A DNA stretch of 64,000 bases from Marinomonas algicola (lineage in GTDB: Bacteria; Pseudomonadota; Gammaproteobacteria; Pseudomonadales; Marinomonadaceae). The DNA is taken from contig NZ_CP061941.1 of the NCBI RefSeq assembly GCF_014805825.1, forward strand, positions 1,736,001 to 1,800,000, in the 5' to 3' direction. Both the position numbers and the translations under genes were made by a program. Shown here one piece after another: positions 55,574 to 64,000 of this stretch. The notes beneath the pieces were generated by a model, which did no database searches, was not told the DNA's origin, and was given only the letters and a program-made list of their open reading frames with translations. Positions within the stretch are counted from its first letter, which is position 1. Each line of letters opens with the position of its first letter.

Positions 55574-56111
55574 TCATTTTATCCTCAGTAATTTTCTCAT
55601 AATCATCTGATTTACAAGATTTTTTCTTACCTTTATGTCACATGATATTTGTGACCAATCTGTGACCATATTTATTTTAAATATGTTGTGTGACTTCAGT
55701 GTGACCAATCTGTGCCATAAATGGCAATTTCTATTTTTTAATGCCACATTTCAAAAGCATTTCTTGTATGTTTTTGAGATTCGTACTAATGAGTCACAGA
55801 TCCTCTAGTTCTGTTTTTCGAGTACCTTATTTCACCTTATTGACTCTTACTATCTCTCTGCTAATTTGTAATCTTTGTTGCTTTTTGTGTTCGCTAGGTT
55901 TTGTGTGAATGGATTTATAGTTGATGCTAGTGTGACTAGGGTTTTTGTTAGTCGGTGCTTAAAGTGTCGCTGAGGATGGGCTGTACTCGGTTTTTTCGAG
56001 AAGTGTGGGCTTATATAAACGAGAGTTATTGGGTTTTAAGGGAATATCTAACTAACAATCAAGGTACTCTCTAGGATAGAATTTATTTTAAATACGTTAT
56101 GAGTATATAAA
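55574..56111. other. Noncoding stretch between tRNA cluster and WYL regulator
   Basis: 538 bases with no convincing coding frame, AT-rich. The first 150 bases hold a cluster of GTGAC motifs (listed separately); the rest is unremarkable apart from T-rich runs. Likely the boundary of a transferred segment and the promoter of the regulator gene. Confidence 0.6.
55637..55714. repeat. GTGAC motif cluster with a 15-bp direct repeat
   Basis: TGTGACCAATCTGTG occurs twice exactly 50 bases apart, and extra GTGAC motifs lie between and beside them, including an inverted TGTCAC. It starts about 65 bases past the last tRNA. Repeats of this kind can be recombinase or regulator binding sites. Confidence 0.7.
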
Positions 56112-57137
56112 ATGGACCATATCATTCGATATATCTGCATACTGGAGCAAATGCCGATTGCGCCTAAGCCTAGTATTTCAACAAAAGATATGCTCGAAAA
56201 GCTGGAAGAAAAAGGCTTTTCGGTAACCCTTCGTAGTTTGCAGAGAGATCTTGCTGCTTTAGCAAAATACTACCCTATAATCTGCAACAATAAGGTTCGC
56301 CCGAACAGATGGTGCTTTACTGAAGACTATCAGGGGAGTTTTGCATCAATGGATGTGCCATCTGCTGTAAATACAATTTTAGTTAATGAATATCTGCAAA
56401 GCATCATGCCTGCACCGCTTCTGGCGCAATTGAATCCTCAATTAAATAGAGCGAAAAGCTTCTTAAAATCACAATCTGATAAGACGTATGCTAGTTGGAT
56501 GGATAAGGTAAGAATTATTCCGGATGGTAAGTCTCTCGTTCCTGCCTCTATAGACCCCGATGTCTGGGAATTAATTTGTGATGCAATTATGTTTAATAAG
56601 GCTTTAGACGTTGCTTACTGTAGTCATAAGAAGAATGAGCTAAAATCTTTTACTCTGCATCCGTATGGGTTAATGGTTCGTAAAAGTGCCACCTATGTTC
56701 TAGGTTCTTATAATGATTATAAGGACGTTCGACAGTATGCTCTTCAGAGGTTTAGGTCTTTAGAATTTTCTCGTGAAAGCTTCCGACCCAACCCAAACTT
56801 CTCTGTTAAAAAATATATTGATAGTGGAGAATCTGGTTTTAAATACTCTGATGAGCCAATCCATTTAAGTGCTCTTATTTCTAAGGATCTGGCAAAAAGG
56901 CTTGAGGAAACCAAGCTAAGTGATTCTCAACTGATTTTGAATACTCCTAACGTTGAATGGTTTCTCTTACGTGCCGTTGTTCCTGATGACTGTGATACTC
57001 GTGTTTGGTTGCGTGGTCAGGGGGCTAGTGTTGTTGTGCATGAGCCAGCATTTTTGAGAGAGGAGATGATGAGTGAAGCAGCGAAATTATTGAAGCTTTC
57101 TGATGAATTATTAAGAATGGGTGTTTGTATTTCATAA
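56112..57137 (+). CDS. WYL-domain helix-turn-helix transcriptional regulator
   Basis: A 341-residue protein. The N-terminus (about residues 1-60; STKDMLEKLEEKGFSVTLRS, LQRDLAAL) is a winged helix-turn-helix of the DeoR/HTH_11 kind, and residues about 150-230 (YCSHKKNELKSFTLHPYGLM, ATYVLGSYNDYKDVRQYALQ, RFRSLEFS) form a WYL domain, which binds nucleic acid or nucleotide-like ligands. WYL regulators often control defence or mobile elements. It precedes the unknown protein and the recombinase on the same strand with a 148-base gap, so it may regulate them. No strong ribosome site. Confidence 0.9.
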   Translation: MDHIIRYICILEQMPIAPKPSISTKDMLEKLEEKGFSVTLRSLQRDLAALAKYYPIICNNKVRPNRWCFTEDYQGSFASMDVPSAVNTILVNEYLQSIMPAPLLAQLNPQLNRAKSFLKSQSDKTYASWMDKVRIIPDGKSLVPASIDPDVWELICDAIMFNKALDVAYCSHKKNELKSFTLHPYGLMVRKSATYVLGSYNDYKDVRQYALQRFRSLEFSRESFRPNPNFSVKKYIDSGESGFKYSDEPIHLSALISKDLAKRLEETKLSDSQLILNTPNVEWFLLRAVVPDDCDTRVWLRGQGASVVVHEPAFLREEMMSEAAKLLKLSDELLRMGVCIS

Positions 57138-57285
57138 ATGTTACTTTTAGTGAAAATTGTTAATTTATGTAAATAGGCGTCATTTTGATGTTTTTCGATT
57201 TTTAAATTTTTTCAAAGCTGTGTAAATTCTAAACAATATTAATGAGTTATTGTTGGAATGAAATGGAAGTCGCTTTGGAGGTTTG

Positions 57286-58116
57286 ATGATAAAAAATGTA
57301 TGCAGAATTAACGTAAAGCTTAAAGATGTCACATTTGATAAAAAACTAAATGCGATTGTATTTAGTAATATCAGCAAGAGCGGGAATAAGTCAGTAGACT
57401 TGATAGGTAACCTTGTCACAATACTTGCAAAAGTTGCTAATGGTAAAGGCTCTCCAATAGAAGGTCGTAAGAAGGATGCTGGCTTTAAACTTGATGCGAG
57501 AAAGTTTTCAGTCGCCGCGCTTGAGGAGCATATTCAGATAAATTATGACTTTTCAGATAGCTCTCCTGATCTCCTTAATTCTGTAAATGAAATTGTTTGT
57601 GATGTGTTGAATCTACATTTCAAGGGTATGACAAAGTCCATCGAACAGCTTAATGAAGTTGACCAACCTGCGTCAGAGTCATATGAAGCATCTGGCTTTT
57701 CAAAAGTTCAAGATGCGTTTGAGGCTATTAAAATTCTTCACGAAATTGCATGCAATCAAAGAGTTAAAGAGTTTGGTATTCAAGTAGAGGGGCACGAAGA
57801 GCCTCATCAAATAGAGATCCTTAGTCCGCCTGAAAAACCCGATTTTAAACTTGATGCTAAAGAAATTTCATTTCTGAATTATGAAATAAGTGATGTGCAC
57901 AAGAAAGGACCGAGTATTGAAATTATCCCTAAAAGTGGTAAAGGTAAAAAAGAAGTGCTTGTTAGTGCTGAACAATATTCAGCATTGGAGAAAAGTAAGG
58001 GTTTTTCAATTGATACTTATGTGCTGTATGACTTTGTAGTTAAACCGTTGGCTGAGAAAAAATTTGAATTGATTCATTTTTCGTTTAGTAGTACTCAGAT
58101 GGAAATTACGCATTGA
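57286..58116 (+). CDS. Unrecognised protein of recombinase operon
   Basis: A 276-residue protein that I do not recognise. TTTGGAGG lies 4 bases before the ATG; a TTG one codon earlier is less likely. It looks like a soluble mixed alpha/beta protein without membrane segments. A short repeated phrase (FKLDARKFS near residue 65 and FKLDAKEIS near residue 186) suggests two related halves. The stop codon overlaps the TTG start of the giant recombinase gene by four bases, so the two proteins are made together and probably act together. Confidence 0.8.
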   Translation: MIKNVCRINVKLKDVTFDKKLNAIVFSNISKSGNKSVDLIGNLVTILAKVANGKGSPIEGRKKDAGFKLDARKFSVAALEEHIQINYDFSDSSPDLLNSVNEIVCDVLNLHFKGMTKSIEQLNEVDQPASESYEASGFSKVQDAFEAIKILHEIACNQRVKEFGIQVEGHEEPHQIEILSPPEKPDFKLDAKEISFLNYEISDVHKKGPSIEIIPKSGKGKKEVLVSAEQYSALEKSKGFSIDTYVLYDFVVKPLAEKKFELIHFSFSSTQMEITH

Positions 58117-61100
58117 ACCGGCATCCGCTACTAAAAAAAGCTCTTGAGAATAGTCTGCCAGAATTTGCAACTGTTAAACTTCAACGGATTGGTGGGGATT
58201 TGCTTAGCTACTATCTCGTTAAGTCCGGGAGTTCTGATGCTGAAGCCAATATTACTTTGGATGAATCATGTATCTTAAGTGAAGTTGACTTTGAGGCCAC
58301 GTTGGATGAAGCCGGAAAAACATGTAAGGGCAGGATCAATCAATATCAGCTTCTTTCTCTGTTGTCTCTAAATTTAAAAATACTCTCTAACGACATTGAT
58401 CCAATTGTTGTTCATAAGTTAATGGCATCTATTTACTATGCTTTACTTTCTCGTGAGGCAAAGTTAAGTTTTGTTACGATTGCTGAAGCGGCTGATAATA
58501 TTCGGTTAATTTTGTCACATAGGGCTAATAGTTCAAAGATAAAGCAAATCCCTAATCAGTTGACAGTAATTGAAACACTCGAGTATTTCTGTACTGAAAT
58601 AACCGACCAATATGTGGTTTCGCAGGCTTATTTAAAAATGGTTCGAGATGGCTGGAACCTATGCTCAAATCATAAAGAAGAGACACCTTCAAAGGTAAAA
58701 AAAAGGATACGTTCAAGACGGCCTGAAGTAGGAGTGGAAGAGCCAGTCAGCGTCGAGCCATTCCCTTTTTCTGGGAATGACTTAGATATCGAAGATACCC
58801 CTGATGTTGGCAACATCGAGCTAGACCAAAATTCAATTAATCCATCAGCAAAAGCTGAACGTGACTTATTTAGAAATCAAATTCTATCGGCTAAAGAACA
58901 ATTTGGCCTCACATTTGTTACTTACCGTCTAACGTCTTATGAGCTTAGCAAAGCAATTCAATGGATTAATAGTGCACAACCGACTGTTAGTTCAACGCTC
59001 GCATTTTTAACTATCTTAACGTCTTTGAAATTGCATGAGGTGCTTGGTTTGCATCTTTCTGTATCAGAGGGGGATACTGACAGCTTCAAAAAAACTGATG
59101 GATCTTATGGCATTGTTGACATCGCATCAGGGATATATTGGCGCAAAGAGCTTGATATCGCTGATCGTTACGAGCCTAGTGATAGAGATTTTAAATGGCT
59201 GTTACCGCATACTGAATGGTTGGCTTTACCAATACCAAATTCATTTCTGAAGTTGTTTCGAACTTTCTTTGCCGGATATCAAGCAGGTTTAATTGAACAA
59301 ATTTTACCGGATGAAATTTTACAGAAAGCGAATGATTTGTTAACGAGAGCATGTGCTGAAATAGTTCACTATGGTTGCTTAAATAGGCGCCTTAGCCCCA
59401 AAGTGCTTCGTTATTTGCTTTACGGGTGTGTGGCATCTCATTGTGGCCGGCATAAGGCGGCTCTTATCTTTGCTAATAATGAGTTTGGCTTATCAACTTG
59501 GCACTACTACATGTCTGACTCGACTCGTCATTTGCAGTTAGCTTTCATGAATACTTGCAGGGAATCATTAGGGTTTGATTTCGAACATCAATTAGATCTT
59601 GCCGAAGGAAACTCAGTCATAGGCTCTAGGCTAGCTATTAATAAAACAGCTTTTTCAGTGCGTTTGGCTGAAAAAATGTCAGCTTTAAATGCTTCTCTAA
59701 GAAATGTAAGAAAGGAAAAGTCTCTTGATGCTTTGCGGGGCGTTTATAATCAGCTCGTCTCTTACACGGTATTGATGTTCTGTACAGTGACGAGTCATCG
59801 TCGAAACAAAAGCATTTTTGTCGAGCATTATTGCTGGAACGAGGATTATACAAGTGTACTGATAGCCGACAAAATCCATTTTGGTGAGAGTTCTACTCGT
59901 ATCATCCCAGTGCCTGAATTAATGACTAAGCAGATCAGCAACACCCTTGGATGGATTGAGCAAATCATTAAAAGGGTTAAATTGATCGATAAAAAAGTGG
60001 CTGTGAAGCTTAACGCATCCATTCACCGAGATAGTAATGCTTCTTTTCTAGGGTTGTGGCTGGATAATGGAGAATTAGCGACACCGAGCACTTCACAAGT
60101 TGAAGTGTTTATGGGAGATGACTGGACTTTACCGCAGAATGCAGTGCGTCACCTTTCCTATCATACGCTATTTGCTTTCGAAGAAGCCGTTCCATTCTTG
60201 GACCATCAAATGGGGCATATTTCTACCGATATGCACTCGTTTCAAAACACCTCTTTGATGCAGTATGGCGGCCCTGAAGTTGAAGTACATCGAAATGTCA
60301 TATCAAAATGTCTTGATGGACTCGGTTTTAGCTTACTTGGACGAACAAGCTTTTCTCATTCGACGATGCACAACAAAGGGCAATTTGTCCCAAGGTCTAT
60401 TCAGAAAAAGTCTCGCAATCAATCGAAAAATTCTAAGCAAAAAATACAGTCTGACTTGAAGTTTTTGTTGGATAAAGCAATTAAGACAAATCAAGACTTT
60501 TACGAGCTGTTGTCTGAGTATTACGGGGACGACCCATATCTGCATGAACAAGCATTGATATTGCTTAAAAATCTGGAATTGAGCGATGGCGAGCGGACAG
60601 AAATTGACAGAGATGAATTACATTCTGCATTAGGTAGTTATTTTAAAAAATCTCCTGTAGCTAAGGCGGTCTTGCCTTACGATGTAATGCTCAGTGAGCG
60701 GAACTACACACAGATTAACTCGGCATTTCATGATTTCACGCAAGCATTAATCACTCACCCTAAGCAGGTTTCTTCAGAGACCCTGAGTAGTATCTTACTG
60801 TTCTCCATGATACTTGATGGTACAGGGGAGCTTTCTCCAGCGATGCTTCGTAAATCAGTGAGAATTAGCTCAATAAAGTATTCAAATGGTTACCTCACAG
60901 CGAAGATAGATAAAGAGAAACTCGTTTTCTTTGGTGGGTTGTCTGCGTTGCTTCTAGCAATGTTGATCAAAAGGGAGGAAGTCCATCATATTACCCTTAA
61001 CCCACAAGCATTAGAGCGATTGATGAATGGTAATTCTCCTGAGGTTAAAGTCGATAAGCGGGCTGCTAGCGGGTATGCAAAGCTATCAGCGCTGTTCCGG

Positions 61101-63437
61101 CAGAGGCATGATAAAAAAATGACTCTTAGTAAGCTGTATCAACTTATTGATCATGCACCTAGGTGGTCAGAAACGGGCGCTCTTTACGGGCTACGCCAAG
61201 GAACCCTCAGAGTAAAAGGGTTTTCAGAGCATACTCTATTAAGAATGCTAGATCGCAAGCATCGTTACATCATGCCATCAAATGGAGAAGCTACAATGAA
61301 CGTTATTGCAGAGCGTTCATTTTTTAAGGCAAAGTCACGTACGAACGATTATTTTAAGCAGTTTATGGCAGACTTCCGTAACAAACTCAGTAAGTACCCT
61401 GGCACATCAAAAGAGAAAATCATCTGTTTTTGGCAAGAACAAATTTCGTCAAATACATTAGAAAAACTTTCTGATCTCGTAAAGGCTTCCAAGGAATTAC
61501 CAGAAATTATTGTACTTGTTTTAACATGGTTGTACGTAATTTCTGGGCGAAGAGGGCAGCGTTATGGCGGTTTAGCTCCTTCAACCATTCTAACTTACTT
61601 CTCAAAAGTTGTTCCGCGTCTTTTTGAGTTTGCTGCAAATCAATCTTTGACGACATTTGACTACGAAGATTTTTCAGATCTTTATCAAGATATTATTGAT
61701 GCGGGAGATATTGAAAACCGCGCTGAAAGAGCAAAGATATTGGTTCGTTTTCATTCTGTTATTCATGAGTATTTTGGTGTCGCTAAATTTGATTTTCGTG
61801 ATTTGGATGTCGAGGAAGATGAAGAGAGTTCGACTGGCAGAATTATCATGCCATGGGAATACGGGCAAGCACTCTCGCTTTTGCTATTAGATAAAGATCT
61901 GAACGCAGAAGAGCGGTTTACGAATGCAGCAATTTTGATCTTATGTTGCCGTCTAGGATTGAGGCGAGAAGAAATACGGAGATTAAAGTTAAGAGATTTC
62001 TCATGTGAGGAGCAAGTGCTTTATGTGAGGACGCACCGCATATCAAAAGAAACTGTTCGGGTAAAATCGAAAAGCGGAAATCGTCGGATTCCATATTCAT
62101 TGTTTTTGAACGAGGAAGAGTTGGAAATACTAGGTTCCTGTATCGAGAAAGCAAAAGGGCAGAAAAATAAGTCTGTCCCGCTTTTCTTTGACTCAGTCAA
62201 CCCGAAAGAAATACGCCATATGGACAGTCAGTTTAGCCGCGTTATTGAGACACTAAAGCTCGTGACGGGTGAGCCAGATATGCGATTGCACGATGGGAGA
62301 CATACTTTTATCAGCTTTACTGCCTCATCACTCGTTCTCGAGGATCGCCAACAAGATCCGATTTCAAAGGTCGTTAAAGAATGGGTGCGCACTGATACAT
62401 TTTCTGGTTTTCAAAAACGTTTCATGGAAAGAGCTATCTCCATACCTTCAACGCGCCATGCTTTGTTTCCAGCATTGGCTCTCATGGTCGGCCATTCGAA
62501 TGCTACAACAACATTATCATCTTATACTCATCTGATGGAGTATTGGAGGTGGCTGTCCGTTGAACTGGAATTTAAAAGAGTTAAATTATTGGATTGTACA
62601 CTTTCTAAGCTTATTCGTGTTGATCGGAAGCGCTTCACAGAGATGAAGAGTGAACAAGGGCTGTCTGCAAGTTATGTCGTACTAAAAAAAACGCAAAAAG
62701 AAAGTCCTCTTGAAGAGGAAGCCTATCAAATTGAGTCGTTTGATCAAAAGCCGGCATTAAGCTCTAGGGGCAAAGGCGATGTGACTACTCAAGTCCTCCA
62801 GATTCAGAAAATTGAAAGAGCGCTAAGATATCTAGAGGACTCAGAAAGACAGTCTAATGAGACGCCTGATGTAAATCCTGTGGGACCGTCCGACCTGCAT
62901 TACGAGTTAACACACTATTATGTTGAAACTGTAAGGCATGCTTATCAGACTGTTTTAACCAATGATGTTTCATATAGAGCATATCAAATACCATCAAATG
63001 AAGAGGGTGTAGAATTTATTGGGCAATCTCGCCTCTATGAAGCAAGAAATTACTTTAAGGATCCTGCTTTTTATAATCTACTAACCCATTTAATTAGTTT
63101 TCAACAATCAAATGAACAAGCATTTTCTGAGCTCAGAAAAGTCTGGGCACAATCATGGTATGACGCCAAAAAGAAGATGTGTATTCCGCTTTCACAGGTT
63201 TGCAATGCAAAAAGTATTTTCTCTACGTGCCTACTGAGCTTTGATTTAGGGGATGAAAGAATAAACCGCCGTGTTGGTGGTGTTGTATATGATTCATTAC
63301 CATTAACAAGGCTTAAGCTAATCGATGAACCTCTTTCAATTCAACAGTTTAGTCACTCGATGTTTCTATTGATGGTTTTGTCAAACCTTATCAACATTGG
63401 CTTGCATTTCCAAAATGAACTTCCAAATAAAAGCTAA
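58113..63437 (+). CDS. Giant (1774-residue) tyrosine recombinase with additional degenerate recombinase-like modules
   Basis: A TTG start overlaps the previous stop. The C-terminal part is a full tyrosine recombinase: a core-binding helical domain (about 1155-1215; APSTILTYFSKVV) and a catalytic domain with Arg1284 (GLRREEI), a Lys at 1318 or 1320 (VKSKSGNRR), His1393-Arg1396 (LHDGRHTF), His1461 (MVGHSNATTT) and nucleophile Tyr1471 (SSYTHLM). Upstream, residues about 549-716 look like a degenerate recombinase domain (TSHRRNKSI, RIIPVP, NAVRHLSYHTLF, QMGH, MQY), and residues about 297-475 (LTSLKLHEVLGLHL, ALPIPNSF, LRYLLYG, STWHYYMS) like another. A C-terminal extension of 300 residues follows. 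Typical integrases are 300-450 residues, so this is exceptional. Substrate and partner are unknown. Confidence 0.85.
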   Translation: MNRHPLLKKALENSLPEFATVKLQRIGGDLLSYYLVKSGSSDAEANITLDESCILSEVDFEATLDEAGKTCKGRINQYQLLSLLSLNLKILSNDIDPIVVHKLMASIYYALLSREAKLSFVTIAEAADNIRLILSHRANSSKIKQIPNQLTVIETLEYFCTEITDQYVVSQAYLKMVRDGWNLCSNHKEETPSKVKKRIRSRRPEVGVEEPVSVEPFPFSGNDLDIEDTPDVGNIELDQNSINPSAKAERDLFRNQILSAKEQFGLTFVTYRLTSYELSKAIQWINSAQPTVSSTLAFLTILTSLKLHEVLGLHLSVSEGDTDSFKKTDGSYGIVDIASGIYWRKELDIADRYEPSDRDFKWLLPHTEWLALPIPNSFLKLFRTFFAGYQAGLIEQILPDEILQKANDLLTRACAEIVHYGCLNRRLSPKVLRYLLYGCVASHCGRHKAALIFANNEFGLSTWHYYMSDSTRHLQLAFMNTCRESLGFDFEHQLDLAEGNSVIGSRLAINKTAFSVRLAEKMSALNASLRNVRKEKSLDALRGVYNQLVSYTVLMFCTVTSHRRNKSIFVEHYCWNEDYTSVLIADKIHFGESSTRIIPVPELMTKQISNTLGWIEQIIKRVKLIDKKVAVKLNASIHRDSNASFLGLWLDNGELATPSTSQVEVFMGDDWTLPQNAVRHLSYHTLFAFEEAVPFLDHQMGHISTDMHSFQNTSLMQYGGPEVEVHRNVISKCLDGLGFSLLGRTSFSHSTMHNKGQFVPRSIQKKSRNQSKNSKQKIQSDLKFLLDKAIKTNQDFYELLSEYYGDDPYLHEQALILLKNLELSDGERTEIDRDELHSALGSYFKKSPVAKAVLPYDVMLSERNYTQINSAFHDFTQALITHPKQVSSETLSSILLFSMILDGTGELSPAMLRKSVRISSIKYSNGYLTAKIDKEKLVFFGGLSALLLAMLIKREEVHHITLNPQALERLMNGNSPEVKVDKRAASGYAKLSALFRQRHDKKMTLSKLYQLIDHAPRWSETGALYGLRQGTLRVKGFSEHTLLRMLDRKHRYIMPSNGEATMNVIAERSFFKAKSRTNDYFKQFMADFRNKLSKYPGTSKEKIICFWQEQISSNTLEKLSDLVKASKELPEIIVLVLTWLYVISGRRGQRYGGLAPSTILTYFSKVVPRLFEFAANQSLTTFDYEDFSDLYQDIIDAGDIENRAERAKILVRFHSVIHEYFGVAKFDFRDLDVEEDEESSTGRIIMPWEYGQALSLLLLDKDLNAEERFTNAAILILCCRLGLRREEIRRLKLRDFSCEEQVLYVRTHRISKETVRVKSKSGNRRIPYSLFLNEEELEILGSCIEKAKGQKNKSVPLFFDSVNPKEIRHMDSQFSRVIETLKLVTGEPDMRLHDGRHTFISFTASSLVLEDRQQDPISKVVKEWVRTDTFSGFQKRFMERAISIPSTRHALFPALALMVGHSNATTTLSSYTHLMEYWRWLSVELEFKRVKLLDCTLSKLIRVDRKRFTEMKSEQGLSASYVVLKKTQKESPLEEEAYQIESFDQKPALSSRGKGDVTTQVLQIQKIERALRYLEDSERQSNETPDVNPVGPSDLHYELTHYYVETVRHAYQTVLTNDVSYRAYQIPSNEEGVEFIGQSRLYEARNYFKDPAFYNLLTHLISFQQSNEQAFSELRKVWAQSWYDAKKKMCIPLSQVCNAKSIFSTCLLSFDLGDERINRRVGGVVYDSLPLTRLKLIDEPLSIQQFSHSMFLLMVLSNLINIGLHFQNELPNKS

Positions 63438-63521
63438 AATCAGTGCTGACATTGCATGATTGTTGTCTGAAACAGCAGTAAGTTACAGCAAATAATTACG
63501 CCCACAAATTACAAGGAGTGA

Positions 63522-63632
63522 TTTTGGTTTGAAATTGCAGTACCAGATGATCGGCAAGCTTTATGGTGGGATCAAGGTTATGGCGCGGTTATCTATGTTT
63601 GTGAGCCAAAGAATTGGATAGAACTGGTTTAA
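63522..63632 (+). pseudogene. C-terminal remnant of an unknown gene
   Basis: A 36-codon frame follows directly after a TGA, without a start codon, and reads FWFEIAVPDDRQALWWDQGY and on to WIELV before its stop. The protein-like composition (Trp, acidic and aromatic pattern) suggests the tail of a truncated gene. I do not recognise the family. Confidence 0.3.
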
Positions 63633-63654
63633 AAGTGCATCAACCATCGCTGAT

Positions 63655-63706
63655 GATTACCTTGACATGGTAGAGGTCGGCGATTCGAATTCGCCTAGTC
63701 CTACCA
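63655..63706 (+). other. 3' half of a tRNA-Val(GAC), probable attachment-site remnant
   Basis: The sequence from TTACC to ACCA reads as the last 50 bases of a tRNA: anticodon stem TTACC/GGTAG around loop TTGACAT (anticodon GAC), AGGTC, T-arm GGCGA-TTCGAAT-TCGCC, acceptor strand TAGTCCT and ACCA. The D-arm and the matching 5' acceptor AGGACTA are absent upstream. Integrative elements often carry such 3' tRNA copies. Confidence 0.75.
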
Positions 63707-63750
63707 AAATTTTTACTTACTACTTAGTAAGTTACGAAAGCCGAACCCAT

Positions 63751-63845
63751 TCATCAACTATTGTCAGTGAAAGATCGGCATTCTCTCTACCATCATAAGC
63801 CAACATAAAGCTGTATGCTATCCATCACCTACTGTCAGTGAAAGA
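63751..63845. repeat. Imperfect 24-bp direct repeat pair
   Basis: Two 24-base segments, 71 bases apart, share TGTCAGTGAAAGA exactly and differ at 3 positions overall (ATCAACTATTG versus ATCACCTACTG). Function unknown. Confidence 0.6.
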
Positions 63846-64000
63846 GGTGGTGGGGAGTAACCGAAGCGGCAATGGGCTTCAAATCCGAGTCAGTAAAGGA
63901 GCCATCAAAAAGTTACATAAACAACGCTCAACTCAGCATTCACTTTACAGCCTGACAAGGTTCTTGCTCACCCGTTACCAAGAAGCACAGATCTCGGTAG

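Larger units (their letters stand above)
63438..64000. other. Noncoding right edge of window
   Basis: No intact gene is visible in these 563 bases. They contain a short coding remnant, a truncated tRNA-Val and a pair of imperfect repeats, all listed separately, giving the look of a scrambled junction at the end of a mobile segment. Confidence 0.6.

Overview
The window is chromosomal DNA of a marine gammaproteobacterium, most likely Marinomonas or a close relative in the Oceanospirillales. This rests on gene order and protein character: ftsA-ftsZ-lpxC-secA-argJ-mutT at the left, thrS-infC-rpmI-rplT-pheS-pheT-ihfA at the right, class II DAHP synthase, a TAXI-type TRAP transporter and a LapA-like adhesin. 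Apart from one repeat block the DNA is moderately AT-rich. The assignment is by inference, without a database search.

Left, 0-9 kb: the end of the division/cell-wall cluster, secA, argJ and mutT, then a convergent tandem-receiver protein, a small parvulin and a DUF442-type phosphatase. 9-25.3 kb is one giant type I-secreted adhesin locus: an N-terminal retention module with a LapG-type di-alanine site, a Pro/Thr linker, a Calx-beta domain, 29 near-identical 128-residue repeats, a diverse C-terminal third and an acidic VSEEDK repeat. Two short tracts inside the repeats carry about 20 small indels, probably sequence errors. The repeat DNA is visibly more GC-rich than its surroundings.

25-46 kb is a mixed housekeeping/accessory region: an XRE-cupin regulator and DAHP synthase; an iron-storage cluster (two complementary bacterioferritin subunits diverging from bfd, with a double Fur box); an SDR/DCC pair; a DUF3422 protein; fdhD; a histidine kinase/sigma-54 response regulator pair diverging from a TAXI TRAP transporter that has a clear -24/-12 promoter and two matching palindromes; a serralysin-type protease; a RecQ-like helicase; creA; a voltage-gated cation channel with an unusually acidic filter; a GIY-YIG-like protein and an O-methyltransferase.

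46.9-53.9 kb is the thrS-to-ihfA translation operon, with a PheM-like leader and terminator before pheS. 54.1-55.6 kb holds 13 tRNA genes: Pro, five Thr, then Val/Asp alternating in an exact 253-bp tandem repeat. Just downstream lies an accessory segment: a noncoding stretch with repeated GTGAC motifs, a WYL-domain regulator, an unrecognised 276-residue protein, and, overlapping it by 4 bases, a 1774-residue protein ending in a complete tyrosine recombinase domain and carrying at least one degenerate recombinase-like module further upstream. A detached 3' half of a tRNA-Val(GAC) lies about 0.2 kb beyond it. This segment is the best candidate for an undescribed mobile system.
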